A stretch of 17,929 nucleotides of DNA from Spirochaetaceae bacterium (GCA_031275595.1 JAISOO010000015.1:1-17929); one strand, 5' to 3'; positions 1 to 8,093 are shown, counted from the stretch's first letter. The notes: generated from the letters alone by a model not told the origin. Numbers and translations: made by a program.

Positions 1-812
1 GCGCCGGGGATCTGGAGATCGCCGATGTCCTGATCGACGATGACGGGGAAGCCCAGGGCTATGGCCCCGGCGCCGGCGGCGACCACCACCTCGTTCAGGG
101 GGCCGAAGGTGTTTACAAAAGCGGGAACCCGTTCCTTGGTATAGGCCAGGAGCCCCGGAAGATCCCCTTCTTTGCTATTGCCGAAGATCAGCGCCGCCCG
201 GATGGCTACGGTCACCACGTGGATCACCGAGGTTACGTCATACCCCAGGGGGACCACCCGGAATTCCAGTCCCATCTTGACCCCTCCGGCGCTTACCTGA
301 TCGATGACTTTGCCCACGAGGAAGGTGAGGAGCCCCTTGCTCTGGTAATCCTTTACCACCTTTGCCGCCGAAGCGGGATCCGCCGCCTCCCCCAATACCA
401 CCGCCACCCCGGGAATATCGCCGGTAACCAGGGGCACCCCCAGGGACCGGATGACGGGATCCGGCACGAACCCAATCCCCGGTTCTTTACCGTAGGGATC
501 CGGCTCCAGGTATTTAAGGCCCTCGATGATCTCCGCCCCCACCGCGGTGGCGAGTCCCGCGTTTAAGGCTTCCCCCAGATCCTCCTTGCCGGAAATAAGG
601 CTCTTGAGTACCCCGACGCAGGCGGTCAGGGTTTCCAGCTTTTCCACCTTGACCCCGGTAGCGGTAAAAATAGTGGGAAAAAAGTAAGCCGTATCGGGAA
701 AGGCGATTTCCTTATCCGCCCCGTATTTTTCAATCGCGCTTTTGACGGCCCCTTCGGTTAAACCCGCCACGGCATTCGCCCCCGCATAGATAAGATCCGT
801 TAACGCACCCAT
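1..812 (-). CDS. acsB: Acetyl-CoA synthase, N-terminal part (runs off the window)
   Basis: This is the CO-methylating acetyl-CoA synthase of the Wood-Ljungdahl pathway, which joins a corrinoid-bound methyl group, CO from CO dehydrogenase and CoA into acetyl-CoA in the cytoplasm. I translated the minus strand from the ATG at 812-810; it stays open for 270 codons to the left edge. The residues match the N-terminal domain that contacts CO dehydrogenase: FPDTAYFFPTIF near residue 38, AEIIEGLKYLEPDP near 93, IGFVPDPVIRSLGVPLV near 113, and ALGFPVIVDQDI near 253. The metal A-cluster domain lies outside the window. The start is supported by GGAGG seven bases upstream. Compared with the Moorella enzyme as I remember it, this protein starts some 20-30 residues later. 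It lies downstream of cooC on the same strand, separated by a 273-nt hairpin-rich gap. Confidence 0.93.
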   Translation of the reverse strand, partial: MGALTDLIYAGANAVAGLTEGAVKSAIEKYGADKEIAFPDTAYFFPTIFTATGVKVEKLETLTACVGVLKSLISGKEDLGEALNAGLATAVGAEIIEGLKYLEPDPYGKEPGIGFVPDPVIRSLGVPLVTGDIPGVAVVLGEAADPASAAKVVKDYQSKGLLTFLVGKVIDQVSAGGVKMGLEFRVVPLGYDVTSVIHVVTVAIRAALIFGNSKEGDLPGLLAYTKERVPAFVNTFGPLNEVVVAAGAGAIALGFPVIVDQDIGDLQIPG

Positions 813-923
813 GGTCTCCCTCCAAATCTCTTGATTTTTTAGCCTTCTTCATGAAAGCCTTTCGACGCGGCGTCAAATTCAGGTAGCCCTGACGCCGCCC
901 CGGTTAAAAACAACAGGGTCGTT

Positions 924-1032
924 CGGAAACTTCAGTTTCCGCACCAGATTCCTCGATTGAAAAAACGGTCCGAAGCCCGTTTTTTCCGTAAATCCACGGC
1001 TGTCTTCCCAAAAACTAAAGTTTGAGGAAGGC
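924..1032 (-). repeat. Three leader hairpins between cooC and acsB
   Basis: Read in the acsB direction there are three stem-loops. The first, 1032-998 (type 1), pairs GGCC/TTCC outer arms with an inner AAAC/GTTT. The second, 985-960 (type 3), pairs AAAAAACGG with CCGTTTTTT around an 8-nt loop and resembles a bidirectional intrinsic terminator. The third, 941-924 (type 1), is an 8-bp CGGAAACT/AGTTTCCG stem with a 2-base centre. The remaining gap holds no gene. The 60-codon open frame across it is an artefact of the repeats. No convincing promoter was found inside the gap, so acsB is probably read through from cooC. Confidence 0.75.
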
Positions 1033-1085
1033 CTCCCCGGCGGGACCAGGGGGCCGCACAAGCCTCATGTACATTTGTCGGCCGT

Positions 1086-1856
1086 TCATAACTCGAGTTT
1101 TTTTATAATCTCCGCCATACCCTGCTTGACCAGGGATGTTTCCGGCAGATCTATCAGGGGTTTTCCCGCCGCATCATATTGGTAAACCTCCCCGTCCTGG
1201 GGAATGACCCCAATAAGGGAAAGCTTTTGGGCCGCGATTTCCTCCTGAAGCCCCGCCTCCAGTTTCCCCTCCGGGGCGCGGTTCACGACGAGCCATACCT
1301 GGGCCGCTTTTAACTCCAGCTCTTTGATCATCCGGGCTATCCTGCCCGCCGCCTGGATCCCCCGCCGGGAACAATCGCTCACCAGGAGGATAAGGTCCAC
1401 CGGTGGAAGGATACCCCGGCTTATGTGTTCCAGCCCCGCTTCGTTGTCCACCACCAGATAGTTGTAATTGGTATAGTACTTTTTTAACTGCTCCCGCAGG
1501 ACATCGTTAATATAACAATAGCATCCCTTCCCCTGGCTTCGTCCCATGACCAGCATATCGAAATTGGCTTCTTCCACCAGGGCGGAACCAAATTTGAAGT
1601 CGACATACTCCTGTTTGGTCATTCCCACGGGAATGGGGCTGGGTTCGCTCATTTCAGACCGGGCGAGTTCTTCCCGGATCTCCCCCAGGGTAACCGGCCT
1701 TTCCACCCCCAGTACCTCGTTGAGGTTGGAATTGGCGTCGGCGTCCACCGCTAAAACCGGCCCCTTCCCCGTATTGACCAGATGGTTAATAAACAAACCG
1801 CAGAGGGTGGTTTTACCTGTACCCCCCTTGCCGGCCATGGCGATACTGTAGGTCAT
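1086..1856 (-). CDS. cooC: CO dehydrogenase maturation ATPase (nickel insertion)
   Basis: A 256-residue MinD/SIMIBI-class P-loop ATPase that helps nickel enter the C-cluster of CO dehydrogenase in the cytoplasm. The deviant Walker A GKGGTGKTT is at residues 9-17, the A' segment AVDADANSNLNEVLG at 36-50, and the Walker-B-like LVVDNEAGLEHISRG at 134-148. The dimer-interface CXC motif is present as Cys112-Tyr-Cys114, the same numbering as in characterised CooC1. Length is normal for the family. ATG at 1856-1854 is preceded by AGAGGA. Because it is paired with acsB, it most likely serves the acetogenic CODH/ACS rather than a respiratory CODH, which is an inference. Confidence 0.94.
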   Translation of the reverse strand: MTYSIAMAGKGGTGKTTLCGLFINHLVNTGKGPVLAVDADANSNLNEVLGVERPVTLGEIREELARSEMSEPSPIPVGMTKQEYVDFKFGSALVEEANFDMLVMGRSQGKGCYCYINDVLREQLKKYYTNYNYLVVDNEAGLEHISRGILPPVDLILLVSDCSRRGIQAAGRIARMIKELELKAAQVWLVVNRAPEGKLEAGLQEEIAAQKLSLIGVIPQDGEVYQYDAAGKPLIDLPETSLVKQGMAEIIKKLEL

Positions 1857-1896
1857 GGTTACGTCCTCTTTTTCCTTAAATGAAGGTTAGTATATT

Positions 1897-1925
1897 ACTG
1901 TACCCCCTCTTCCGCCTCCCGTCAA
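1897..1925 (-). promoter_or_regulatory. Predicted sigma70-type promoter for cooC-acsB
   Basis: On the minus strand TTGACG (1925-1920) is followed after exactly 17 bases by TACAGT (1902-1897). This predicts a start near 1890 and a leader of about 34 nt before cooC, without a hairpin. The -35 box is close to consensus and the -10 box matches at 4 of 6 positions. Confidence 0.55.
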
Positions 1926-1961
1926 TAGTAGTTTTCTCCAGAGGCACCGCAGTTCTCAGTT

Positions 1962-2056
1962 TAACCATGAACATAGGACCCCCCGAACCTCACGAACCAC
2001 TGTCTTTTTGATATATTCTTCCGTTTGTTCGGATGGTTCGTAAGGTCCTATGGTTA
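1962..2056. promoter_or_regulatory. Long imperfect inverted repeat upstream of cooC, possible operator
   Basis: The left arm (1962-1999) contains TAACCAT, AGGACC and CACGAACCA. The right arm (2034-2056) contains TGGTTCGT, AAGGTCCT and ATGGTTA. The arms pair in order with two small insertions on the left. A third half-site, GTTCGTGGTCCT, lies at 2083-2094. The element sits about 40 bp upstream of the cooC -35 box and about 200 bp from the divergent gene at 2260. No gene is visible in 1857-2159. A binding site for a regulator of either gene is possible but unproven. Confidence 0.4.
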
Positions 2057-2159
2057 GATTTCTTCTTCTCGTTATTTGTGAAGTTCGTGGTCCTGGTATG
2101 CATCGAGGGTACGCCTATGGTGGCTGTCCCCATTTTCGATAAAGGTTTAAAGTTATAGA

Positions 2160-2238
2160 GAGGCTGGCTCGGAAACTGACGCTTTGGAACCGCCTCTATT
2201 GAGATGCTTTTTCAAAGTCCGGCAGCCGCGGGACTTTG
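2160..2238 (+). repeat. Two leader hairpins before the small cysteine-rich gene
   Basis: 2160-2196 is a degenerate type 1 hairpin with GAGGC/GCCTC outer arms and an AAACTGACG centre. 2213-2238 is an 8-bp CAAAGTCC/GGACTTTG stem with a GC-rich centre. A TATAGA box at 2154-2159 directly abuts the first hairpin, but I found no good -35 box, so no promoter is called. Confidence 0.5.
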
Positions 2239-2259
2239 CTGTTGAGAGGTGCTGAGGCT

Positions 2260-2469
2260 ATGAAGAGCGAAACCAGGAATCCCAATAATTCCCCTTCCCG
2301 GGCGCCGGACTGTCTTAAATGCGCTTACTTTAAGGTTACCTGGGACCCGGCCTTTCCCCGATCCTGCGGGGTTTTCGGCATAAAATGCCGAAACTTGCCG
2401 TCGGTGGAGGTTTATAAAAACACCGGCTGCCATTGTCCCGCGTTTCAACCCAGGAAAGGGCTGAAATGA
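2260..2469 (+). CDS. Small six-cysteine conserved protein, probable metal binder
   Basis: A 69-residue protein with no signal peptide or membrane segment. Cysteines are at 18, 21, 36, 43, 57 and 59 (CLKC, single C, single C, CHC), with a YFKVTWDP segment between the first pair and the third. This resembles a widespread family of small uncharacterised bacterial proteins with the pattern CxxCxYFxxTWDP, recalled from memory and unverified; zinc or Fe-S binding is inferred only from the cysteines. I chose the ATG at 2260 over an upstream TTG because it begins the conserved-looking part, although its ribosome site is weak. The stop overlaps the start of the radical SAM gene (ATGA), so the two are translationally coupled. 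Confidence 0.72.
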   Translation: MKSETRNPNNSPSRAPDCLKCAYFKVTWDPAFPRSCGVFGIKCRNLPSVEVYKNTGCHCPAFQPRKGLK

Positions 2470-4772
2470 AGGGCAGGACGCCGGGACTGGTTTACCTTAT
2501 CCAGCCGCCCCTGGTACAGCTCAACGGCCCTTACCCCGCGCCCTATTACCTCAAGGCGTTTTTGGACGCCCGGGGATACCGGACCCGGGTTTTGGATCAT
2601 TCCATCGGCCTTTTTGAGCGGATCTTCTGCAGGACCGGGCTTGAAAAAATATTTACCGACGCCCGGCAGGTCTATCAGAACCGCGGCCGTCCGGCGGGCG
2701 CCGGGGAGGGGTTTGTACCGGATCTGGACGATCCCTATGTTTTATATCAGACCCAGCGGTTTTTATCCGAAGAAGATCGCTGGCTTTCCTGCATCGGCCG
2801 GCTGGTGGGTTTCCTGCAGGGCCGGGACCGGGAATGGGGCCACCTCCTCACCCTGGCAAACGGGGTCCTCCCCGGAGGACCCCGGTTTGACGCCTGCCTG
2901 GAAGCCCTGGGGGGGAATCCCCTGCCGGACGCCGCCCCCCTCCTGGCAAGCAAGCTCCTCGCGGACCTGGCGGACTTTATCGGCTCCGTCCTGGACCCTT
3001 CCTTCGGCCTTGTCCGGTATGCCGGGGCTCCGGCTTCGGCTATCCGGGATTTTGCCGACGTCAAAGACAGCCCGGACCGGTATATCATGGCCGGGTTTTA
3101 CCGGCCCCTTTTGGATGAGCTTTGGGAAGATGCCGCAGCCTTTTTGGCCCGGAGTACCGGGGAAACCCTGGTCCTGGCGATTACCATCCCCTTTTCCGGC
3201 TGCCTCGCCGGGGCCCTGACCTGCGCGGCTTCGGCCAGGGATCGTTTTGGGGACGCCTGCGCCGCCATAGCCGGGGGCGGGTATGTAAACACCGAACTCC
3301 GCTTCCTGGAGGACGAAACTTTTTTTGACTACTTTGATTACCTCTCCTTTGACCGGGGCTACGGTTCCCTGGAGGCGATCCTCCGCCGGCTCGGCGGCCC
3401 CGGGGAAACGGAGCCTGCCCTGTACAAGACCTTGTACCGTTCCCGGAAGGGCCGCCGTATTATCGGTTCCCCGGACGGGACCGGGGAGGATCCCGGGCCG
3501 GCCCTGGACCGGGAAGCGCCGCGGACCGTGTTTCCCGATTACGGGGAGGTGAATTTCAGCCGCTACCTCTACCCCGTGGACGAGGTCAACCCCATGCACC
3601 GGCTCTGGTCCGACGGCCGCTGGCTCAAGGCCTATCTGGCCCACGGCTGTTACTGGCACTCCTGCGCCTTTTGCGACACCGCCCTGGATTATATCCGGGG
3701 CTTTGAGCCCCTGGAGCCGGCGGCCCTCTTCCGGCACCTCCTGGGCCAGGCGGAAAAAACCGGAATCCGGGGGGTCCACCTGGTGGACGAGGCTGCGCCG
3801 GTTTCTTCCCTCATATCCCTGGCGGAATTGAATATCCGGGAGGGGCTTCCCCTGGTTTTTTGGGGGAACATCCGGTTTGAAAAGGCCTTTACCCCGGATA
3901 CGGCAGCTTTCCTGGCCGCCGGGGGGCTCCTGGGGGTGTCCGGCGGGATCGAGGTGGCGTCGGAAGGGGGGTTCCGGCGGGTCCGCAAGGGCCTGGGCCT
4001 TCCGGAGGTGGTCCGGGCTTCCGCGGCCTTCAAGGAGGCGGGAATTCTCACCCACGCCTATCTCATCTACGGGTATTGGGACGAGACCCCGGGGGAGATC
4101 GTCGATTCCGCGGAGATCCTGCGGCAGCTTTTTGCCGCGGGCCTCCTGGACTCCGCATTCTGGCATCAATTCATCCTGACCCGCCATTCCCCGCTATACG
4201 CCGAATGGCAGGCGGGGCTTCATCCGGGGCTTACCGTATCGGCCGGTCCGGAGGATCCGGGGAAAACCGGGAGGGCGGGAAAAATCTTCGCCCTTAACGA
4301 CCTCTCCTTTGCCGGGGAGGAACAATTCCACCGTTTTGCCGAATCCCTGGACCGGCTCCTCGCGGCCTGGATGGCGGGGGATACGGCCCGGCCCGTGGAA
4401 GATGCCTTTCCCTTTACGGTTCCTTCCCCTTCGGTGTCCCCCGATCTCGTGGCGGACCTTTTGGGCGCCTATGCCCGGGACCGGGATGAGGAGCGGGGGG
4501 CCCCTCCCCCGGAGGCCGGCCGGGTTTGCTTTTTGGGCTCCCGGCCTTTGGAGGCCCCGCCGGGGGGCTCCCTGTTCTGGCGCTGGAGGCTTTCGGACCG
4601 GCGGCTTTGCCTGCCGGAGGCGGAAAAGGCAAAGGCCCTTTTGGAGCAGGCCGCCCTGCCCGGCCGCCTGAGCCCCCGGGCCTTTTACCAGGCGCTGGAA
4701 GGGATCGCCCGCGGGCAGGCCGGCAAGGTATGGAAGGATCTGCGCAATCAGGGCTTGGTGCTCATTCCTTGA
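2466..4772 (+). CDS. B12-binding-type radical SAM protein
   Basis: A 768-residue cytoplasmic protein. The N-terminal 300 residues look like a cobalamin-binding-type domain (QPPLVQLNGPYPAPYYLKAF near residue 13; AAIAGGGYVNTELRFLED near 270), though the classic DxHxxG cobalamin motif is not clean (LDHSIG only). The radical SAM core follows with cysteines 395, 400 and 403 in GCYWHSCAFCD, i.e. CX4CX2C rather than CX3CX2C, then HLVDEAAP and a GGIEVASEGGF strand. The C-terminal 200 residues are unassigned. The start is the ATG at 2466, with AGGAAAGG upstream and a 4-nt overlap with the preceding gene; an 11-codon upstream extension to a non-ATG start is less likely. The 3' end overlaps the convergent permease gene by 11 nt. 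Substrate is unknown. Confidence 0.85.
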   Translation: MKGRTPGLVYLIQPPLVQLNGPYPAPYYLKAFLDARGYRTRVLDHSIGLFERIFCRTGLEKIFTDARQVYQNRGRPAGAGEGFVPDLDDPYVLYQTQRFLSEEDRWLSCIGRLVGFLQGRDREWGHLLTLANGVLPGGPRFDACLEALGGNPLPDAAPLLASKLLADLADFIGSVLDPSFGLVRYAGAPASAIRDFADVKDSPDRYIMAGFYRPLLDELWEDAAAFLARSTGETLVLAITIPFSGCLAGALTCAASARDRFGDACAAIAGGGYVNTELRFLEDETFFDYFDYLSFDRGYGSLEAILRRLGGPGETEPALYKTLYRSRKGRRIIGSPDGTGEDPGPALDREAPRTVFPDYGEVNFSRYLYPVDEVNPMHRLWSDGRWLKAYLAHGCYWHSCAFCDTALDYIRGFEPLEPAALFRHLLGQAEKTGIRGVHLVDEAAPVSSLISLAELNIREGLPLVFWGNIRFEKAFTPDTAAFLAAGGLLGVSGGIEVASEGGFRRVRKGLGLPEVVRASAAFKEAGILTHAYLIYGYWDETPGEIVDSAEILRQLFAAGLLDSAFWHQFILTRHSPLYAEWQAGLHPGLTVSAGPEDPGKTGRAGKIFALNDLSFAGEEQFHRFAESLDRLLAAWMAGDTARPVEDAFPFTVPSPSVSPDLVADLLGAYARDRDEERGAPPPEAGRVCFLGSRPLEAPPGGSLFWRWRLSDRRLCLPEAEKAKALLEQAALPGRLSPRAFYQALEGIARGQAGKVWKDLRNQGLVLIP

Positions 4773-5604
4773 CCGCCCCGGCGGTAAGACCCTCCACCAC
4801 GAATTTCTGCATACAGGCGAACATGACGGCGGTGGGTATCAGGGCCAGGGTAGCCCCGGCCATCAGGACGCCCCATTGGACATTGTATTTGCCGATGAGG
4901 GTTTTAAGGCCCACCGGAATGGTCCACATTTCGGGGGTGTTGATCAGGATGGTTCCGGCGATCAATTCGTTCCAGGCCCCGATAAAGGCGAAGACAAAAA
5001 CCGCCACGATGCCGGGGAACATACTGGGCAATACGATGCGCCAAAGGCTTTGCAGCCTGGTACATCCGTCTACCCGGGCGGCCTCCTCCAGGGTGTAGGG
5101 AATGCGCTCAAAAAAACTCCGCATGGTAATAACACAGAAGGGCAGGTTGGAAATAAGATAATAAATAAACAGGCCCCCATGGGTATTGATCAGGCCCATT
5201 CGGGACAGAATAACATACAGGGGTATGATCACGAGGATCCCGGGGATCATCTGGGTTACCATAAAAAAGATGAGCATCGATTCCTTGCCGCGAAACTTGT
5301 ACCGGGCAAAGCTGTATCCCCCCAGGATCGAAAGCAGGGTGACGCAGATACCGGAGGAAACCGACACAATGATACTGTTTTTGAGCAGGCCGCCGTAACT
5401 AAAAAGTTTAAACAGGGCGATATAGTTTTCTGCGGTAAAGATTTCAGGCCAGTAGGTAAGCCGCTGGGCGTTGATGATCTCCGGGTTTGTTTTAAGGGAG
5501 GTGATGATCATCCAATACATGGGCAGCACCACCGCCAGCAAAAAAAGCGCCAGTATGATAAAACGTCCCCCGTTTCCCAAGGCGCGGCGGGTCCTCCAGT
5601 TCAT
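4762..5604 (-). CDS. Sugar ABC transporter permease (MalG-like, CUT1)
   Basis: A 280-residue inner-membrane permease with about six hydrophobic segments, the first at residues 16-35 (IILALFLLAVVLPMYWMIIT). The cytoplasmic EAA loop that docks the ATPase is LEEAARVDGCTRLQSLWRIVLP around residues 172-193. Length and layout are those of the second permease of CUT1 importers for oligosaccharides or glycosides. I place the start at the ATG at 5604-5602, which overlaps the upstream stop as TGATG; a TTG one codon earlier is also possible. It pairs with the permease at 5604-6569 and the binding protein at 6733-8070. No ATPase gene is present, which is common where a shared MsmK/UgpC-type ATPase is encoded elsewhere. 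Confidence 0.92.
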   Translation of the reverse strand: MNWRTRRALGNGGRFIILALFLLAVVLPMYWMIITSLKTNPEIINAQRLTYWPEIFTAENYIALFKLFSYGGLLKNSIIVSVSSGICVTLLSILGGYSFARYKFRGKESMLIFFMVTQMIPGILVIIPLYVILSRMGLINTHGGLFIYYLISNLPFCVITMRSFFERIPYTLEEAARVDGCTRLQSLWRIVLPSMFPGIVAVFVFAFIGAWNELIAGTILINTPEMWTIPVGLKTLIGKYNVQWGVLMAGATLALIPTAVMFACMQKFVVEGLTAGAVKE

Positions 5605-6569
5605 CAAAAATCACCTGCCTTGTTGTAGGTGGTTACTTTGAGGAAGGCCACCGCGTAAACCGCCAGGATCACCATGAGCAGCAGCCCCATGGCCGCCGCC
5701 AAACCGAAATCATAGCCCGCAAATGCCCGGGTGTACATATACGAAGGCAGGGTTTGGGAGGTGCTGGCGGGACCGCCGCCGGTAATAACCACGATCATAT
5801 CAAAAGAATTAAAGATCCAAATCGTTCTGAGCAATATGGTAACGATGATCGTGGGTTTGATGTAGGGCAGGGTGATGCAAAAGAACTTCCGGATGGGCCC
5901 GCAGCCGTCAACCTCCGCGGCTTCGAAGGTATTACCGGGTATGGACTGAAGGGCCGCGAGGATCATGATGGCGAAAAAGGGTACTCCCATCCAGATCATG
6001 GCGAAAATAACCACCAGCAGGGAAAGCCCCGGGGTACCGAGCCAGGCGATGGAATCGCCGATTATTTTCAGGCGGTACAGGATGTCGTTGACCACCCCGT
6101 ATTCACCGTTAAAGGACCAGCGGAACATGATGCCGATTACAAAAGAAGAAAAGGCCCAGGGTAAAAAAACCACCGCCTGATAAAATCCGCGGAGAGGAAA
6201 ATTTTTACGCAACGCCAGCGCCAGGATTAAGCCTAACAGGAACTGTCCCAGTACCGTCACGATTACATATACAAAGGAATTGCGGATCACCAGGGCCATA
6301 TCCCTATCGGCAAACAATTTTTTTATGTTGTCCAGGCCGTTAAATTTGATGTTTTTGGGATCCCCAAGGTTATAGTTTTGAAAGGCCATAATGGAACTGC
6401 TGATCAGGGGATACCCAAAAAGCAGGGCCAGAAGCAAAAACACCGGGAGCATAAAAAGATAGGGCTCCATAGCGGCCTTGGTCCGGTAATGCAACCGGGG
6501 CCCCGTAACGGAGATTATCGCGATAACCGCCACGGCCAATCCGGCAAGATACAAAATTAAGGTGAGCAT
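5604..6569 (-). CDS. Sugar ABC transporter permease (MalF-like, CUT1)
   Basis: A 321-residue inner-membrane permease. An N-terminal hydrophobic segment (LTLILYLAGLAVAVIAIISV) precedes the usual six-helix core, which begins at YLFMLPVFLLLALLFGYP. The EAA loop is FEAAEVDGCGPIRKFFCITLP near residue 215. I choose the ATG at 6569-6567 because GGGAGGT lies seven bases upstream; the longer frame to 6626 would add a proline-rich stretch without a ribosome site. It is downstream of the binding-protein gene, separated by a structured 163-nt gap, and is directly coupled to the next permease by the TGATG overlap. Confidence 0.92.
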   Translation of the reverse strand: MLTLILYLAGLAVAVIAIISVTGPRLHYRTKAAMEPYLFMLPVFLLLALLFGYPLISSSIMAFQNYNLGDPKNIKFNGLDNIKKLFADRDMALVIRNSFVYVIVTVLGQFLLGLILALALRKNFPLRGFYQAVVFLPWAFSSFVIGIMFRWSFNGEYGVVNDILYRLKIIGDSIAWLGTPGLSLLVVIFAMIWMGVPFFAIMILAALQSIPGNTFEAAEVDGCGPIRKFFCITLPYIKPTIIVTILLRTIWIFNSFDMIVVITGGGPASTSQTLPSYMYTRAFAGYDFGLAAAMGLLLMVILAVYAVAFLKVTTYNKAGDF

Positions 6570-6640
6570 GGCGGGACCTCCCCGAAGTAACCTCCCGAAA
6601 AGGGGGACGGGAAATACCGGCCCCATATACGGACGGAAGC

Positions 6641-6724
6641 TGTCCGGAAACCGCGGTTTCCGGACAACTCTATTGAACCGGTTTCAAAATGATGGTCCTT
6701 GCCGGACCCACCGGATATTGAAAC
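6641..6724 (-). repeat. Perfect palindrome and second hairpin between binding-protein and permease genes
   Basis: 6641-6666 is a perfect 26-nt palindrome (half-site TGTCCGGAAACCG). In the transcription direction it follows a two-tier hairpin at 6724-6681, with outer GTTTCAA/TTGAAAC and inner GGTCC/GGACC arms. The gap carries no gene. Such intercistronic structures commonly leave binding protein more abundant than permeases by protecting or partly terminating the mRNA; that role here is inference. Confidence 0.7.
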
Positions 6725-6732
6725 TGCCTCGC

Positions 6733-8070
6733 CTAATTATTAACAATAGGTTTTTGTACCTGTGCTCCCGGATTATCCGCCAGGTATTTTTTCATCCGGG
6801 CCTGAAGCTCATCGCAGATAGTATCCAAAGCGGTTTTCGCGTCCTGCTGGCCCAATAAATATTTTTGGACCTCCTCGTGCATCATCCCCTGATGCATATC
6901 GGTGTAGTTAAAGGGGCCAAACGAAGCGGGGATTACCGTGGCCGGATCGTTAAGCTGCCGCACAAACGCGCTGTAGGGCCCGTTTTCGCCGTAGGTCGCA
7001 TCCCCGGCGATATCCCGCTTTATGGGAATAAGGCCGCCCATTTTGCAGTATTCAATGCTGTTATCGGGACGGTTGAGGAATTCGATGAGCCTCCACGCCG
7101 CGTCGGGATTTTTGCTGTGGGTAGAAATGCTGTAGGAGTAGGGGGCGTTTATGGTATTGTATATCTTGCCGTCCTTGCTCCGGGGCATGGGCATAACCAT
7201 CCATTGATCGCTTTGCATATTGGTCTGGCAGGTCGCCGCTACTTCGGAGTCGTTCAGGAGGGTGGCGGTAAGACCGCCGGTAAAGTTGTCCACCATTTCG
7301 GTAAAGCCCCAGTTTATCGCGTCCCGGGGAGCGTATCCATTCAGATACAGATCGGTCCACTTTTTAAAGCCCTCAAGACATTCCGGGGAATTGACCAGGA
7401 CATTGCCCTGATCGTCATAAAAACGGCCGCCGGTAAATCCCGTAAGGTACACCGAGAGGGGATCAAAGGCCCCCCGGGCGCCCCGGTAAGATACCCCGTA
7501 ACGCCGCTGGGCCGGATCGGTTAACTGCCGGACCGCATCAAAATACTCATCATAGGTCCACCCCTTGGCAGGATCCAGGTTCAGGCCCTTTTCCCGGGCC
7601 CAGTCCCTGCGGACAAACATACCCTTTACCATCAAACCGTCGGGTACGGTGTAGATGGAACCGTAAAGCGATTTTTGGTTGGGCCAGAGCTTTTTGGTAA
7701 CCGCGTCGGTATAGGTGGATTCCGTTCCTGCAATGTATTTTTCCAGGGAAAGGACCCAGCCGGCCTGGGTAAATTGACCAAGCCAGCCCTCCCAAGTGGT
7801 CATCACGTCGGGAAGGCTGCCGGACGCGCCAAGGACGGTGAGTTTGTTGGCGGCATCGTCCCAGGGGACGCTTTCATAATTAACGGTAATCCCCGTCTCG
7901 GCCTTAAAGGCCGCGAAGATGGCGTTATAATAGGCTTGACGGGCGGGGCTGGGACTCACGTCAATAAACCGCAGGGTAACAGCCCCGCCGGAAGAAGCCC
8001 GCTGGCCGCCGGCAAAAACCGGGACCAAAAACGCCATTACCAGTATACCCAGGATAAACAATCTTTTCAT
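6733..8070 (-). CDS. Extracellular sugar-binding protein of a CUT1 ABC importer
   Basis: A 445-residue periplasmic solute-binding protein of the UgpB/MalE class. Residues 1-20 form a signal peptide ending PVFA, followed by GGQRASSGG; there is no lipobox cysteine, so signal peptidase I cleavage is expected. The mature part has LRFIDVSPSPARQAYYNAIFAAFKAETGITVNYESVPWDD and DVMTTWEGWLGQFTQAGWVLSLEKY, typical of family 1 binding proteins. The start is the ATG at 8070-8068 because GGAGGAAAAG lies immediately upstream; the ATG at 8082 overlaps that ribosome site and is rejected. The ligand cannot be told from sequence. It is the first gene of the importer operon, behind its own promoter at 8206-8234. 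Confidence 0.93.
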   Translation of the reverse strand: MKRLFILGILVMAFLVPVFAGGQRASSGGAVTLRFIDVSPSPARQAYYNAIFAAFKAETGITVNYESVPWDDAANKLTVLGASGSLPDVMTTWEGWLGQFTQAGWVLSLEKYIAGTESTYTDAVTKKLWPNQKSLYGSIYTVPDGLMVKGMFVRRDWAREKGLNLDPAKGWTYDEYFDAVRQLTDPAQRRYGVSYRGARGAFDPLSVYLTGFTGGRFYDDQGNVLVNSPECLEGFKKWTDLYLNGYAPRDAINWGFTEMVDNFTGGLTATLLNDSEVAATCQTNMQSDQWMVMPMPRSKDGKIYNTINAPYSYSISTHSKNPDAAWRLIEFLNRPDNSIEYCKMGGLIPIKRDIAGDATYGENGPYSAFVRQLNDPATVIPASFGPFNYTDMHQGMMHEEVQKYLLGQQDAKTALDTICDELQARMKKYLADNPGAQVQKPIVNN

Positions 8071-8093
8071 CTTTTCCTCCATAAAAATTGATA

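Noticed and set aside
219..566. 115-codon plus-strand frame
   Set aside because: It is antisense to the clear acetyl-CoA synthase reading frame.
879..1061. 60-codon minus-strand frame between cooC and acsB
   Set aside because: It is built entirely from the hairpin repeats, has no ribosome site and no recognisable protein content.
2260..2469. Small protein as a RiPP precursor for the adjacent radical SAM enzyme
   Set aside because: It has no leader/core division, its cysteines look like a conserved metal-binding pattern, and no RiPP recognition domain or exporter is nearby.
2763..4187. 474-codon minus-strand frame opposite the radical SAM gene
   Set aside because: Composition is glycine/proline-rich shadow coding from a high-GC gene on the other strand; no domain is visible.
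4762..8070. Missing ATPase taken as a broken importer
   Set aside because: CUT1 importers often share an ATPase encoded elsewhere; both permeases and the binding protein are intact.
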